A DNA stretch of 64,000 nt from Euwallacea fornicatus (Eukaryota; Arthropoda; Insecta; Coleoptera; Curculionidae). Numbering within the stretch: the first letter of the stretch is position 1; every line of letters begins with the position of its first letter. The position numbers and the translations under genes were made by a program. This document shows, piece after piece, positions 33,576-47,069 of the stretch. The DNA lies in NCBI RefSeq assembly GCF_040115645.1, contig NC_089572.1:1612001-1676000 (forward strand). The letters are read 5' to 3'. The notes under the pieces were generated by a model. That model was not told the origin of the DNA and did not search any database. It worked only from the letters and a program-made list of their open reading frames with translations.

Positions 33576-34260
33576 GAAAACGCTGCAGTGCTAAATTTAG
33601 CATTGTTGCATCTTGGAGGCAATACAAATATTTTTGTTTTGTTCCCCTTAAGAAAAGAAATGTAAGTTTTTGCAGTTCTTTGAATCCACTATCGGTGTTA
33701 GGGGTAATGTATTGTTTGATACTTTGCCCAATTTTTTTGCCATTTAGTAAGTCACTTTTGACTCTCTTACGTAGCAAAGGGAATCAAAATTGCGGTCCTT
33801 ATTGGGTCAGTCTCCAGGGACTCTCCAATAAGGAAACCAACAAATCGTGCTGTCCTATGCAGTGAGGTAGTAAGTATTAGACAACCTATGGCAAGCTTTC
33901 TGCAATATTGTGTATCTGAGTAGAGGGCCAACGTCGAGCCCCTTAAGGTTTCTTTTACCTCGTTTTTGCGTGTCTCCTGCATGACCCAAGCAATTCTAAG
34001 CGAAAAATCTCTTCTGCTACTTAAACATGAGGTCGATTTCTCGCTTAAAATTGCCCAAACTCGCCGGTAAAGCCAAACCTACAAAGGGGCGCATGTTGCC
34101 CTTTTTTGTTTGCGTGTTTATACCCTTCAAAATTCACGCTTCATAATCCGGCCTCCTATCTTCCAAGCCGCTTTTGTTTGGGAGCTTCTAGGGAGCAGGA
34201 TTGGAGCTGAAGTTGAAGACAAGGGTGAGAGAAAGGTTTGACGGAAGGTTATTGTTGCAG

Positions 34261-34445
34261 AAAGTTTGCCCTATGTGTGCACGAGATGCGGTAGGGGCTA
34301 CTCTGTCGCCTACACGCTAGAAAGACACTTGAGATACGAATGCGGCGTTGATCGCCAATTCAGTTGTGGGATTTGCTTCAAAAAGTTCACTAGAAGGGAT
34401 ATTTTGAGGGTTCATGAGAAAAAGAAACATTTTTTGTTGGGGTGA
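34261..34445 (+). CDS. lola: lola terminal exon Z1, two zinc fingers
   Basis: Acceptor TTATTGTTGCAG, then AA and 60 codons, stop at 34443-34445. Finger 1: YVCTRCGRGYSVAYTLERH with RYECG (C2HC). Finger 2: FSCGICFKKFTRRDILRVH with EKKKH (C2H2). The linker CGVDRQF is the usual length. First tail after the last common exon; it ends shortly after finger 2, as short Lola tails do. Confidence 0.88.
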
Positions 34446-35131
34446 AAGGGTTTAATGGAGGATGATTCAGGGGAGTGAAATGGGGTGGGGGGAGTACCTA
34501 AGATATTTTTCCGTTCCCCACTTTTCCTCTGGGGAATTTCTTTGTTCCCCTAGAAAACCTTTGCATAGTTCCTTGATTCATCTCCCATTGTCCTTCCCTT
34601 ATTCCGTTGCTGAGGACACGAAGCCGCCAACCCAAGCCCGGACCAGAACCTCCGAATCCAGATTGTCCACGCCGAATTTTAGGTGAGTTTTAGCATCTGG
34701 ACATTCTGACGCTTCCAACTACTTCGTGGAAGCGTCATTTTTAAGCGCATTTTGTTCGCTTCTTTTGCGAATAAAGTGCCCTAAATTCTCTCTTACGCAA
34801 TCGCCAATGGTCTAATCAAAGTTCTTTCTCGATTGTTACAGAATCTTCGCGGTGGCCATCGACGGGGTCAGTCCATAGACAAATTTTCAATTGAGATAAT
34901 TTATTGTTTTTACAAAACCGATTGACAATAGAATTGTTACCTTCTGTTACTCGATTGTTTTTGTTGCGAAGCTCCCCACCCTCCGGGCTACCGCTTCCGT
35001 TTAGCAATTGAAGATAATGAGTTTTGAGGAAGCTTTGAGTCCGAGGGGTTACACCTTGCATAGCGAAAAGACCAAAAGCAAACTTGTGAGAGACTAACTG
35101 GTACCCAGTACAGCAGAATCCCTTTTTCCAG
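34446..35131. other. Spacer between tails Z1 and Z2
   Basis: Expected to contain the 3' UTR of Z1. No AATAAA is obvious close to the stop. A C-rich, TC-rich stretch at 34.5-34.6 kb carries no conserved motif. It ends in CCCTTTTTCCAG. Confidence 0.5.
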
Positions 35132-35472
35132 GAGAGGATGGCTCGTGGTACCTAAGAAAAATCGAGCAGGAGATCGGGTATCCTTGTCAAAATTGTGGGA
35201 AGGTCTACAAACATCGAGGAAACATGCGCAGGCACGTGCAGTACGAATGCGGTAAACCAGCCATGTTTCAATGTTCGTTTTGCGATAGAAAGTTCCATCA
35301 ACAAAGCAATCTTAAAAGGCACTTTGAAAATAAGCATAGGTGCGCGGAAGCCGGAGGTAGCGCAAGCGCTACTTTTCAAAATTCACCCCCATTGCCGAGC
35401 ACTCTGCCTAAATTTAGTAAAAGTATCACTGTTTATAGAACCCCAAAACCTTCCTCTGTTACCTCTTACTAA
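35132..35472 (+). CDS. lola: lola terminal exon Z2, two zinc fingers and a Ser/Pro-rich end
   Basis: Acceptor CCCTTTTTCCAG, then GA and 112 codons to TAA. A leader, EDGSWYLRKIEQEIG, precedes finger 1, YPCQNCGKVYKHRGNMRRH with QYECGKPA. Finger 2 is FQCSFCDRKFHQQSNLKRH with ENKH. About 45 residues of low-complexity Ser/Pro sequence follow. The codon mix is clearly coding. Last tail before the 10 kb gap. Confidence 0.9.
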
Positions 35473-38400
35473 GTCGCCAGATACTGCGGTAAGCTTCGTA
35501 TCGGCGAGAACACTACTACTTCAAAGTAGCGATAGCGCTAGTCACTACTACCATTTCTTTTCGAAAACCTATTTCGAGCATATTTTTTCAGTCTACTACA
35601 CGTTTTTAGCCACTGTTAGCGGATTTCTGTCCGCTTGAAATGCACTGAAGCGAAATTGGGTGCTGAGCAGAAGCCAAGAAGTCCACCAAGATCCACTATG
35701 GAGATTTGGCTTCCATTATTCTAATGCAATTTTTGTATTCCCCGACATTTTCAGTACAAAATCGCTCCGTAATCTCGAAATTTCGTTTTTGGCGATTTTC
35801 TTGCTTTCCATAGCTCCCTTTTTTACAAGAATTCTTCCAATGCCTGCGGTTGCCATTCTCACCTCATCTGCGGTTAAGGAACCCTTTTGTGCCATCAGAC
35901 TTCATATTTCATTTGATCTGTGACTCATGTTAGTATTAAGGTTTAGGATAGTAAGGGAACTTTTTAACCAAAGATTTTGAGTGCCATATTTTTTAGTTTT
36001 ACTATATTCGTTTAGGTTAGTTCAGGCTTATCCAAAGGATTTTCCTCAACGGTATTATGTTAGGTCTGTTCTTATTGCTGAACTTTGTACGGTTACGTGC
36101 ACTTGCCGCACCGGAGCGTCCTTTGCCGCAAATTAACGGAGTTTTCAGTTGTATCGTGTTCTCATATAGTACAGCAGTGTTAATAGCTTTTTCCCGAGGA
36201 AATTTCACATAGACTTTAATGTTAACCGACACCAAGACGAGGCACCATAGAATTCAGAAATCTCCGTGAAAATTGTGCGTTGCTTAGAAAAGTTGTGCGG
36301 CACGCAAACAATTTACACTTTCTCAAGGGAAAATAGAATTTTATTTCATGAACTGATGCGCAAAAGCACCATTTCAAGTTCAGCAATGAGGACACTTCTC
36401 ATATTTGGTCTCTCTAGTCAATCGTTGCCACCATTCACGTCGGTTTTAGTGCGTAAATATACCAAAAAAAAGTTAGGTCTAGTCATATGTACTCGTATTT
36501 ACTCGGTGTAAAAAAATATTGACTACAATATAGTTCTGTATGATCTCTGGCTGTTTTTATCGGTGGCTGGGTCTCTTCTGCTTCTGGGCTAACTGAGGAA
36601 TAATGGGCGAAAATGGGTTTGTATATTGGATATTGGTTTTGTGATAACTGAGGATTGCTACTTCCAGAAGTAGTTAAAATACAAAATTAAGTTTATTTTT
36701 TGTAATTTACGTGTTTTTTGACATTCGTTCGTGAGGTAGTCAAAATTTGAGCAATTAAAACCGAATAATGCCCACATTAAAAGCCATCGTGTTAAATATG
36801 CTGATTTTTTTAATCACTTTATTTTTCCTAGCTCTGTTGTAATTCTCAGTTCTCTGTATAGTTTCAACGGAGTTCGCTTGTTCGGTATTCTTTCAATCAC
36901 AGTATACAGGGCCAGTAGAATGGTTGGGGCAGTCTCTGTCCACAATGCACGCGCCGTTGTCTACCGTTTTCTCTAAATGGCAGAATTTTCAAATTTCGCG
37001 AAGATATTGGCTACTATTCTTCCTGCAGACAGTTTTAACAATAGTATACGATCCTATGTCTAAAAAGACTTGTATATAGCACGGTTTTACGGAACTGACT
37101 AACATATTCGGAACAGTTTTTGAGACAAACCGCCTCATTCGCAGTTTGAGGACGTGATAATAAGAGTTCGCATTATTTCTCTCTCCATGATGATCAAAGT
37201 ATCAAATTGCTAAAATCTTCAACGTTACAAATTGATTTTTTTTTCTCTCTCTCATCGCGTATTGTTCGATCTGAAAAGTTTCTTGCCCTGTATTGAGTGA
37301 ATGCGATTATTGTGTCGAAATGAGCATTGACACGTGTAGATTAAAAATATTTATGTATACGTACAAAAATAAAAAAATTCTGTGAAAATACGGATATGCC
37401 TTTTGCACCTTGAAACCACCAACCGGAATTTCGAATGCTCAGTAAATAGTTAATAAAGTACAATAATCGGATATGTAAATCGAAGCGTTTATAGCATATG
37501 TACAAACGTTGTCGGAGAATTTTTGTTTGATGAAATTTTACGTTAATGATAATTGGAGAATTACCTCCGTCTTTGAAGAATTCGTTGCTTGAGACGCGTT
37601 TTTGAAGAATATCTAGGGGTATCGATAAATAGAGGGGACACTTGGTAATGGGTGATACGTAACGGAAGCTGGTTTATTCAAAATTTAGGTAGGTATGTGG
37701 AAATATTTTTGGAACTAATTAATATCAAATATATACAGTTTTAGTAAAAAGTATACGGGTTGATTGATACCTGGGAAAATTGTTGAAATGTATGAAAAGT
37801 GTCACGCTAGGGGATCTAAATACAGCCCAATCCAATGACGATGCAATCCCTGTTGTCAAGGTGACACTTTCTAGATGCTGAACCAAAACTTGTGTCAAAT
37901 GAGATATTAAATTGGAAATTGGCACCCACACTTGGTACACCACCTAAAGTACCGCCTTCTCAAAAATTCGCTTTTGTAAATACGAATTGTCACTGCCAGT
38001 TCACGGCCAAAATGCCACCTTTTTTCTGGAAACCTCCAGGAAAGTTCGGTTCCGAATGTAAAAATGCCACCAAATCCTGCTATAGTTACATACGTCGCGA
38101 GTTCACTAGTAAACCAATAGACTTGTTTCTATACGTGTTTTCTTTCCTGGACGAGCCAACGCGAAGGGCGGTCTGGAAAACGTCAACGAGTTCCGTAAAA
38201 ACGCAATGGACTTGTATCAACACTTCATTTCCCACTTCTAATTTTTGTCGCTGATTTTACAAAGCATTTGTGTTTTAAATCAAAACAAATATGTTACTGG
38301 AAAGCATCGCTGAGGCAGCGTCAATCCACGTTTGTCACTGACACAGTCGAACGTGATAGATTTGTCAACTCCTGCCAGTGTCGAACGCTGTTGATATTTA

Positions 38401-41400
38401 TTTTTAAAGTACTTTACGATTTTCGTACGAAAAGTGAACATTGTATTGTTTGGAATTAGGTCGATGTTGACAATAGTATCCGCCATTGTTACATTAAGAG
38501 AATAACAGAAACGACTGCAATCAGTCAAACGGCGAATTCGTGGTCACGTTCCGGTAAAGGCGTTTAGCAGGACCATTATAACAGCAGGTACTCTAATGCT
38601 CTATCTACTGGCTACGAGTCGGCGCAAAGTAATCATCCACCAAGACTGTGAATTAAAAGTAATTTCAATTTCCGAACGCAGCATTGAAGCGAGGGAAGAC
38701 CTTGTTAAATGCAAGAAGAAATTGAGCAAAGAAGGAAAACTACTAGGTAGTGAACGTAAAGAATAAATTCGAATACAGAGCAATTAGACAAGAGAGAAAA
38801 AACATTTAAGAACGAATAAAATCCTGAGCTGCAGTTTCGAGCCGGAAAATTGAAGGGATACATCGTTCCATTTGCAGCCGTTGGTAAGTTCCAGATGTTG
38901 AAAGTGTCAAAAACCACCCATCGAAAACAGTTTTACAGACGCTGCATGTCAACTTTGGTACATTGATTATTTTCAAGACTTTTTTCTTCGTCTAAAACCA
39001 CATAAAAATTTCAATCCAATCAGGCGAGTAGTCGGTGTAGTAGCCAGCACCCTGGACAACTGTCATACAGGCAGGACACATCGGAAATGTTCAATTTCAC
39101 AGCTTTGGAGCGCAAGCTAAAGTTAATATGCAGGAAAAATTCCTTTATATACTCTGATCAGCAGTGTCGAAAATTAAATCGAACATAAAGAAGCTGAATC
39201 TCGTGGATTGGAGTTGGTCGGAACATACGCTGTCAGCCTAAATCGCAGGCTAATTTCCATAGAAACATCGATATAATAGAACCTGGGTATTCGCAATTTT
39301 CTTGGTTTCTATAGAAATTAACTTCAATTTTAAAGTTGAACACTTGTTAAATTTAATTTCAATATTAAACAGCTCATTTTCATGTGAATGTATTTGAATT
39401 ATTTCGCACCAATTTGTAATCAGTTGGAACAAAAATGAACAGAATCAAAAAGAAATATTTTACAGTTTCCGCAGTCTCAAACGTATGAAAATTACCCTTC
39501 ACAGGTGTGAGACATACTCGAAAAGTGTTGCTTTAGGCACCAGTTGCCCAATGTAGTATTTCGCATTCGACCGCGTAACCGCACCGGTTATGCGCCTTTT
39601 AGCCAACCACCGGAAAATCCTAGATGCGGAAAAGTATCTCTTTTCGCCTTTGTTAGGAAAACAGGCATTAAACACTGCAGGGCACCTATTTTCCATATTT
39701 ATGAATAAGCTTAATTTACAGAAGCTTCCATGAAATGGCGAAAAAAGCTGGTTTAAGCGCAAGCCCCTAAAACCATGCATTTTTACGAATTTAATATTTC
39801 TCAGACAGCAGACTGCTGCCCGCAGTCGTCCCTGTAGATATTAACATTTCTGGGAAATCTCACTCTGTATGCAATTGGGTTAACTGCTACTGAGTTGATA
39901 TGTTCGGGTGCTAACTAGAAGTTAATAGTAGTTTCAACTATCTGGACCGACGGTAGCATGTCTTGGGTTGTTGTACATAAAACTGGAGTTAGTATTACGG
40001 TTACTGCTAACAAGGAGTTGGTTAAACTACCTTAATATTTATCGCACGAAGAAAAAATGTTTCTCTACAATGCGACACAATAGCTACCGGAGAGGTAAAG
40101 GATACCTAAGAATACTTGGAAGGTTTCTCTATGCAGCTGCATTCTTCGTCAACTTGAGCGAAGAGATGTCGGAGAGTAAAGGATTATTCTCAATGTGGTA
40201 GATAGGGGAATTGCACATTTATTAACGAGGTGCTTGGAGGTTCATTAATTCAGTGGGAAATTTAGTATGGTTTGTTACACTTGCTCTTAAAATTAAGTTT
40301 AGGCGAAATTGAAATTTTGAGGTAAAGTGCATTGCTGTTAAGTAATAAATAGGTACCTAACGCTTAGGTTCCGTTTTCAATCTTCTGTTAGGCTAATACG
40401 AATTCTGGAGCTCAATGATCTGAATTTTAACAGTACATTGAAAACTTTATTATTAGGGGTCGAACTATTAAAGATCTGTTTATCAAATTCCAAGAATCTC
40501 GGGTGTTGAAATTGAGGCATTTTTCACTGACTCCATTTCAACATGGTGGTGACGAATACGTAGCTAAAGTTTACATTCATAATCTGGTCTCATGGTAAAT
40601 TATTTGACAACATTGGTTTTGTTTTAAGCCCGCTCTAGCTTACACTGAGAGCCAGTCCATGCCCTGACAACTTTGCCAATAAGATAATTTCCATCGAAAT
40701 GGAGAAATGAACCAGCACTCTGTTGACTTTAAATGTACCGTTTCTATGAAAATTATGTTATTGGAAAATTAATTTGTTGCCTAAAACATTTTCTACATTA
40801 TTATTTGCTTTTCTAGCATTTAAAATAATCTGTAACCAAAAGACTGTAACTGCCACCCATAAACACCACTAAACCCCTAAATCGAAGCTGATAAAAATTC
40901 GCCCTAGCGAGGGGTAAAATTCAGACCGAGCCCTGCTTATCGATTTTCTACCTGAACACAAAGGGCCAGGGCGGCTGCTTTTCACTCCCCCCTGGTACTT
41001 TGACCCTGGGTACGACGAGCGGAGGGTAAATTTTCATGGGACGCCTCGGCATCAGTTCGTTCGTCTGCTTCAAGAAGTACGTTATACGAGGTGTTTGAGT
41101 GTTTACGTTTTCAATGGAAATTTGTGAAAAATTCTCCCCAAAGTGCAGTGGAAAGCTGGGTGCCGTTGAAGAGAAAAAGTATAAGTGTGGAACTAGATTG
41201 AGGGATATAAAGCTGAAGGCGCATGCACTGGGTATCTTCACACGTGCACGAGGGAGATAGATATAGCAAACGTGTATCCTTTAAAGTGGTGATTTTTCAG
41301 TAGAGCTATGGGCAAGTTTGCGATTTAGGCACTACGAGGAAGCGACCATTATTTGGGTGCAGGTAAAAGAGATAAAGATTTTGACGTCCTTTGCGAATGA

Positions 41401-43350
41401 TTCGTTCAAATTATATCCTTATGGTCTTTCAAGATTGCTTCTGCAATCTGATTGTATAGACACAATTTGCAGAATTTCAGTCAAACTTAAAAGTATTTAG
41501 ATTGTAGATTGTGAGACTGATTCTGTCAGTATTCCCGAAATAAATTTCAGTGCTTAACAAACTGCGAAACTGAAAAAAGTCGGCTTTATTAGTTAGGTTT
41601 CCTTTCGACGTGTAAACAACCTGTATCTGTTAGATTGTTTCAATTAAAATAAATATTGTAGTTTAAGACTCATCCTTGAGACATCACTAATAATTGAATG
41701 GATCAATTACGTCCCATCTTTTCTGACCTTTTTTCTCTGATGATTTGATAGTTCGGCAGCGAGTGGGGGAAGAGACAGACGAAAGTAGAGAGACATAATA
41801 ACTTACTTTTTTTCTCAGGCAAGTTTTGGCATAATTTTAGAAATCGTGCACCTTCCACCACGTAGAAAACAAAAAAAAAATCAGAAAAAGTGCAATTTCA
41901 TTTAAGGAACGATTTATTTTTCTAGAAAAATAGTTTTAATTTGGATCATTCAGCTTAAATTAAGCAAAACATAACGTCAAGTTTTCAGATACGGCTCAAA
42001 GTCAGTATTTCCATATATGCTATTTTGTGTATACTGGTTTGTGACCTATGCAAGCGTATATTTTCGCAGTTACTTCTGTGCTTCGTGACGTAATCTACGA
42101 AAACGTCCATTTTTCAATTATACAACTGTATAAGAAACGAGGAGTTTAGGACTACCTTAGGTTGGCTTCGAAATTTTAATACCCGCTTCAGCATATGCTA
42201 GTTATCTGTATGAGGAGAAAAGTGGTCCGTCCGCTCACCCCACAGCTGTTCTCCCTCTGTGTTGGACCTCTTCAATAAAATTAAACAACCGAAACTAAGT
42301 GCAGATCAGGTTTGCAGCGCAGAACGTTTTCTTTTTTTCAAAAAAAATCAAGGAAGATCCGGCACGAGGTGCCTGATCACACCGAGAATGAAAATTCTTT
42401 GTCTAATGAAATTCAAAATTGCAATTTTTTGACAAATTAACATCGCTGAATCGCTGAAAATATCATTCTCAGAGGTTGATTTAGAATCACGCCCTTGGAT
42501 GAAAATGACGTAAAAAATTATGTACTTTGTGATGTATTGCAGTTCTGCAGCTACTAACAAGTTAAAACTCTTCGTCTTGGAAAATCAAACAAATTGTGTT
42601 CACTTGGAACCAGGAACATTCCAGTAATCTACAAGTGACAAGGGACAGGGGCGACAAGGAAAATCTTCACGAATTACTTTACAATTTCGGTTTCTGTTAC
42701 GAGTCGAGAGATGAAGGCATTAAATTTATTACTAAAAATAGTTTCAATATAGAATTATGTATTGGTTGCGTATCGTAATTAGATTTTGTCCGCGTTTTAT
42801 GCGAACTGAGGGGCGCTGAAAGGTTAATTACTGGAGCAGGAACCCAGAAGTAACGAAGGAACAATGCTGGTGCAATGGCGTACATATGGGCCAGATCCGG
42901 AATCAGCCCAAATATTGCGCCCAGAAAGAGGCCTCCCGTTCGCGAAGGCAATTTAAGCTTTGTTGATGTAAATAAATATCGCTGCAGTCGTAGATTTACC
43001 ACGTCTCTTGAAGCAAAGAACGATTGGTGGTCGCCCTTTTTTTTTTGAAAAGTTTGGTTGCTCTGGTCTAAGAGATGGGGCAGGAAGTAAAACGGAGATA
43101 AAACAGATTTTTTAATTTATTTACATCGTTAAATGAAAGACTCGACAACAATGAGATGTTCCATCAGGAAAATCGCCTTAAAAGTCTCCGGACAACATTC
43201 TTCAGTTCCCTGTATAATTTTAATATAAGTACAGAATAAGTAAAAAATTTGGGCGGCATTACTATACGCCGTTAAGCAATGGTCGATGTGTGGCTGCTGT
43301 ATTGAATTTGAATTGGAAACTTTTAGTGCCTGCATTGGTTGTTGTACATA

Positions 43351-43461
43351 CGGGGTGTCCCAAGTAATGCGACTGTTGACAGCAAAAATTATAAATTTTT
43401 TATTATCAAAAACAAGCTCTCCAGGTTAGTAACTGCTAATTGTTATTCAGGACACCCTGTC
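43351..43461. mobile_element. Small inverted-repeat element remnant
   Basis: Bounded by GGGGTGTCC on the left and GGACACCCTGTC on the right, the same kind of CAGGGTGTCC ends seen at F3. Only the outer dozen bases are inverted repeats. No coding capacity. Confidence 0.4.
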
Positions 43462-44629
43462 TAAGGAGAACTACCAGGACCGCGTAAAAATCTTTAAAAT
43501 AGCGAAAATTCACATTTAGTGACGTAGGAAGCCAAAGATCGCTGTACTCTGTGAAGTTTTTGCATGTGGGTTTCGATGTATGTGAAAAGTCGAAGTCAAA
43601 ATTCACGTATCTGACTTTAAAATGTCGTAAAATGACTAGGCAGTTTTGGTGCCTCTATACATAGTAAACGGGATCAATATATTCCTACGCGATGGCAACC
43701 AGAATGAACTGAACGAACCAGAAAGAATGCTCACATCTACGAGGTGACCAGAGGTCATAGATATGGCTATCAATCACTGTTGTGTGGGGGGTCACTCAAG
43801 TGCTGCTAGTAAAAAAAAACATAATGAATTGATTTTTTGCGAAAATGATATACACTTACGTTTACGACATTATTCCGGCAAGAGGTCGGATTGACTTAGA
43901 ACCTCTATTTTCCTCGTATTACGCGGTGTATCAATGTATCATTCATAACTAGCGATTTAAAAATATTTGTAATTCTTTGTCATGTCGGACGCGATTTATG
44001 AAAATTCACTGTTTAAATTCACTGGAGGTTTTCTTGATGTGAATATACATGTGTCTGGGACATATTTTGTGAACGAAATAAATTGCTCGATTAAAGACGT
44101 AATTAAAAAGCATACATGAACTTTAATAGTTATTTAACGCACACATCTATTAATGAGGGTGATTACTAATCGAGACCGTTTAATTTGGCGAGCGTAAAGG
44201 GCGTGTTAGTAAAGTGGAGACTTTCCATTTATTGCACCCCAAAAAGTAATAAACTTATAAACATTTTTACTTTAATGTTAAAAGTCGCTTTACTTAAGCT
44301 CCGGCCTTAAATATCCGAACGAGTGCTGCACTAATTCGAGTGTGAGTGTGACCGTTGCTTGATCTCTTCTTTGACTCTTGAGGTTTTTTTTTAATCTATT
44401 TGAGGTTGTTGCCCTACAGAGTGGGAAAAACTAAGAACGGGGCACGGTGGCATCTCCACGTATTAAATGCGGTATACTAATTGAACGGTGAACCTAAATT
44501 TCGGCATGTGATTGGTCAGTGAGAAAGCGGTAAATTGAAGATTTGTGTCCATGAGTGTTCGATGAAGATTAGGAAAATTTTTGACATACGGGATAAGAGA
44601 GTGCGTTCCAAGATTGACCCCTGTGACAC

Positions 44630-44662
44630 CGTTGTCAAGGCACGTGCAAGGCCTTGACAACG
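44630..44662. repeat. Perfect 12-bp palindrome, 9-base loop
   Basis: CGTTGTCAAGGC and GCCTTGACAACG flank ACGTGCAAG. Unassigned; could be a hairpin in the nascent lola transcript or a dyad binding site. Confidence 0.85.
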
Positions 44663-44756
44663 TGCATTTAACAAGTTGCGTTCGTTGAACGGTGTAAAAT
44701 TTCAAAGAGTTCAATGAGACAGTTTCCTCACTTCGTAAAACACTAATTTTTGTAAC

Positions 44757-44799
44757 GTGATGTCCTGAAGAGCTCGATCGAACGCTTTCGGGACATCAC
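44757..44799. repeat. Thirteen-bp inverted repeat with one mismatch
   Basis: GTGATGTCCTGAA and TTCGGGACATCAC pair across a 17-base spacer containing GAGCTCGATCGAACGC. It lies about 100 bases from the previous palindrome. Function unknown. Confidence 0.75.
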
Positions 44800-45756
44800 A
44801 GAACACTCATGAAAATTTGACCTCCTTTTTGATATGATATTAAAAAGGGGCGATAATTTTTTTGATTTCTTCCATTACCAATCGGATGCGCTCGGCATAA
44901 GGAAACTAAAGGAAGAGGGCAACTATAAACTTCCATTTGCTAGTGATTTCATCTTTTCAATACATGAAAACAACTGCACTGTTGTGTGCTCGTATACGCT
45001 ACCGGTTCTTTTCGATTCTTAAATGAAATGAAACATGTCTGAAAGCTTCTCTCAACAATGTAAGTATTTTACTGCAGCGATGCTGGATATAGAGTTCTGG
45101 AAAATGGCAACCGTCGCTATTTAGTAAGTGGTTCCAAAACAAAATCGGGGATATTGCAGTTAATGCACGTGAAAACTGTGCCAAAGTCGGTTTATTAAAA
45201 CTGTCGCAAGGGATTGCTGGGCAATGTGTCTGTAGGTAGGTAGGTAAAAGTAAAGAAATCTTCAAGTTTTGGCCTTCAATTTTTGTGGAAGTGTTAATTG
45301 TTACTCCACCAGCCGTTTTTAGGCTGTTTGCACCGAGCAATTTTTAAGCGTAAAGCCAAGCGACCGTTAAGTCGAAAATAGAGTGGACATTTTTGAACTT
45401 AAGGGCAACTTAACGTTAAGCATACTTCAAAATTATTGGATGACGACCCCTATAAAAACGCATTATGTTAATTTATTTTAGGCCAACGAGACTTGGGTAT
45501 TGCCGCTATTTACGTTTCCAGCCTAAAGTCCTTTAGGGCTCGAAACCTTATCAAAAATCCTGACAAATACTAACTACTGTTTTAAGAATGTTGTAAGGAT
45601 GTTTAGTGGAGTATCCTTTTAGTATTAAAGTAGGTGCAAGCATCAAATTAAGATACACTCAGTAGTCAATTCTGAAGTAGTTACGTTGAGTAGGCCAAGC
45701 ATGTTTTGGTAGAATTTCCGTAGATCAACAAATAATTGCACTACCTTTTTTTTTAG

Positions 45757-46187
45757 CCAACTTGCAGAAGAGCCCCCTTCCTCAAGGGCAGGAGAATTTG
45801 CTGAATCGCAGCGCCCTCCTTCAAAGCTATTACAAGCTCCTCAAACTCAATATGGAGGCGGGCATCAAGTCCATGGTGGCTTCTTCGGATAATTTCCGGC
45901 TCTCCGCCAATAGCAATTACTTGAACGAACGGAAAGCAGAGAATGTGATAGAACCCCCTCAGCGTTTTGAATGCAAAGTTTGCCAGAAAAGCTATAAGAA
46001 TAAGCGCCATCTATACAGGCACGAGAAGGAGGAGTGTGTGGGTGTGGAACCTAAGTTTAAGTGTGAGATATGCCTGAGTATGTTCAGAAGGAAGTATCAT
46101 TTGTCCAGGCATCTGTTCAATCGGCATGGAGTTGATGTAAAGCTGTTAAAAAGTGAACTGAACATCGCTTCTTCTGTTACCATTTGA
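45757..46187 (+). CDS. lola: lola terminal exon Z3, long leader and two zinc fingers
   Basis: Acceptor CCTTTTTTTTTAG, then CC and 142 codons, TGA at 46185-46187. A leader of about 70 residues (ANLQKSPLPQGQENLLNRS, then LLQSYYKLLKLNMEAG) may form a helix. Finger 1: FECKVCQKSYKNKRHLYRH, with EKEEC as fourth-ligand segment and a slightly longer linker, CVGVEPKF. Finger 2: FKCEICLSMFRRKYHLSRH with FNRH. First tail after the 10 kb gap. Confidence 0.9.
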
Positions 46188-47069
46188 CATTCTGGTTTAT
46201 TTAATTAATTAGAGTTTTTTTCGTAGTCCAATACGTACCAAGATGAGTAGCATAGGGATCTCGTGTTTAGCAATCTACAGGATGTCAAAGACGCGAACGG
46301 TACTCTTTAAAACATTTTCATTTTCAACAGCCGATACGTAACTAACCGCTTCTCTTTAAGCAACTTTGTTTCCACAACCATTTTGTACAGACACTGTATA
46401 ACCGTTTATGAGGTCCCTGTATGACATCCTTTGGAAATAGTGTATAGTAAAAACGTTATTTCATTAAGAAATGAACTTTTTGGCAGGTTGTATATTATTT
46501 TGTATGCTTGTATTATTATAAGTGTGGAATTCTCATAGATTTAACTTAAATAATGACTGCCAAATTTAAAGTCGTGATTCCACGTTTCCTGACAGAGTGG
46601 TGCCAAATATTTGTCTGTCTCGTTTTATTGAGATTTTTGAGAGTTTCTTCTATTAGATGTCGGACTTATTATAAAGACTGCGCCTAAACCTAGGCGATTC
46701 TAGTGACTTAAGAAGTGCCTTTAAACTTGAAACTTATTTACCAGTGTTGCCAAATAAACTCAGTTTTAGTGCCATCCTATGTAGGTACTAGTTAGAAGGC
46801 CTTTATCATATTTTATATCAGTATTCGAGTAGAATTATATTTTTTCTATGTAAAAAACAGCTTTTTTTATTGGGCTCAACGGGAATTGCTGATATGTCCA
46901 GGGCGTATGCACAACTTTAATCTCATCAAAATACACCAAATAGGAGACTATAAGGGACAAAATGCGTGGCCAAGCGTTCATTTGATCTCGTCCCACACAT
47001 ATTTTACATTATACGGAACTTCACGTATGTCTCATCTAATTTCTTCATACTGACTGATTCTGTTTGTAG
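46188..47069. other. Spacer between Z3 and Z4
   Basis: Probable 3' UTR of Z3 followed by intron; AT-rich, nothing coding. It ends with ATTCTGTTTGTAG. Confidence 0.5.

Larger units (their letters stand above)
32001..34260. other. Last common intron, with several palindromes
   Basis: Starts GTAAGA. It holds hairpin-forming palindromes at 32212-32235, 32679-32698 and 32747-32766, and a GA-rich simple repeat at 33535-33575. In Drosophila mod(mdg4) and lola, the intron after the last common exon carries RNA elements needed for trans-splicing, so structure here is of interest. No terminal exon found before 34261. Confidence 0.55.
35473..45756. other. Ten-kilobase stretch without a recognised exon
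   Basis: Scanned on both strands for Lola finger signatures (YxCxxC, ECGK) and for two-base-phase acceptors; none convincing. It includes two short palindromes at 44630-44662 and 44757-44799 and a small inverted-repeat element at 43351-43461. The frames at 37892-38254, 39968-40201 and 42697-43002 have no motif. Fragments near 38.1-38.9 kb may be old mobile-element debris. Confidence 0.45.

Noticed and set aside
41157..41262. Finger-like string KKYKCGTRLRDIKLKAHALG on the + strand
   Set aside because: Only one Cys in the right place, no second Cys or His pair, and no lola-phase acceptor keeps the frame open.
42697..43002. 101-codon minus-strand frame with hydrophobic middle
   Set aside because: No motif or splice context; likely chance.
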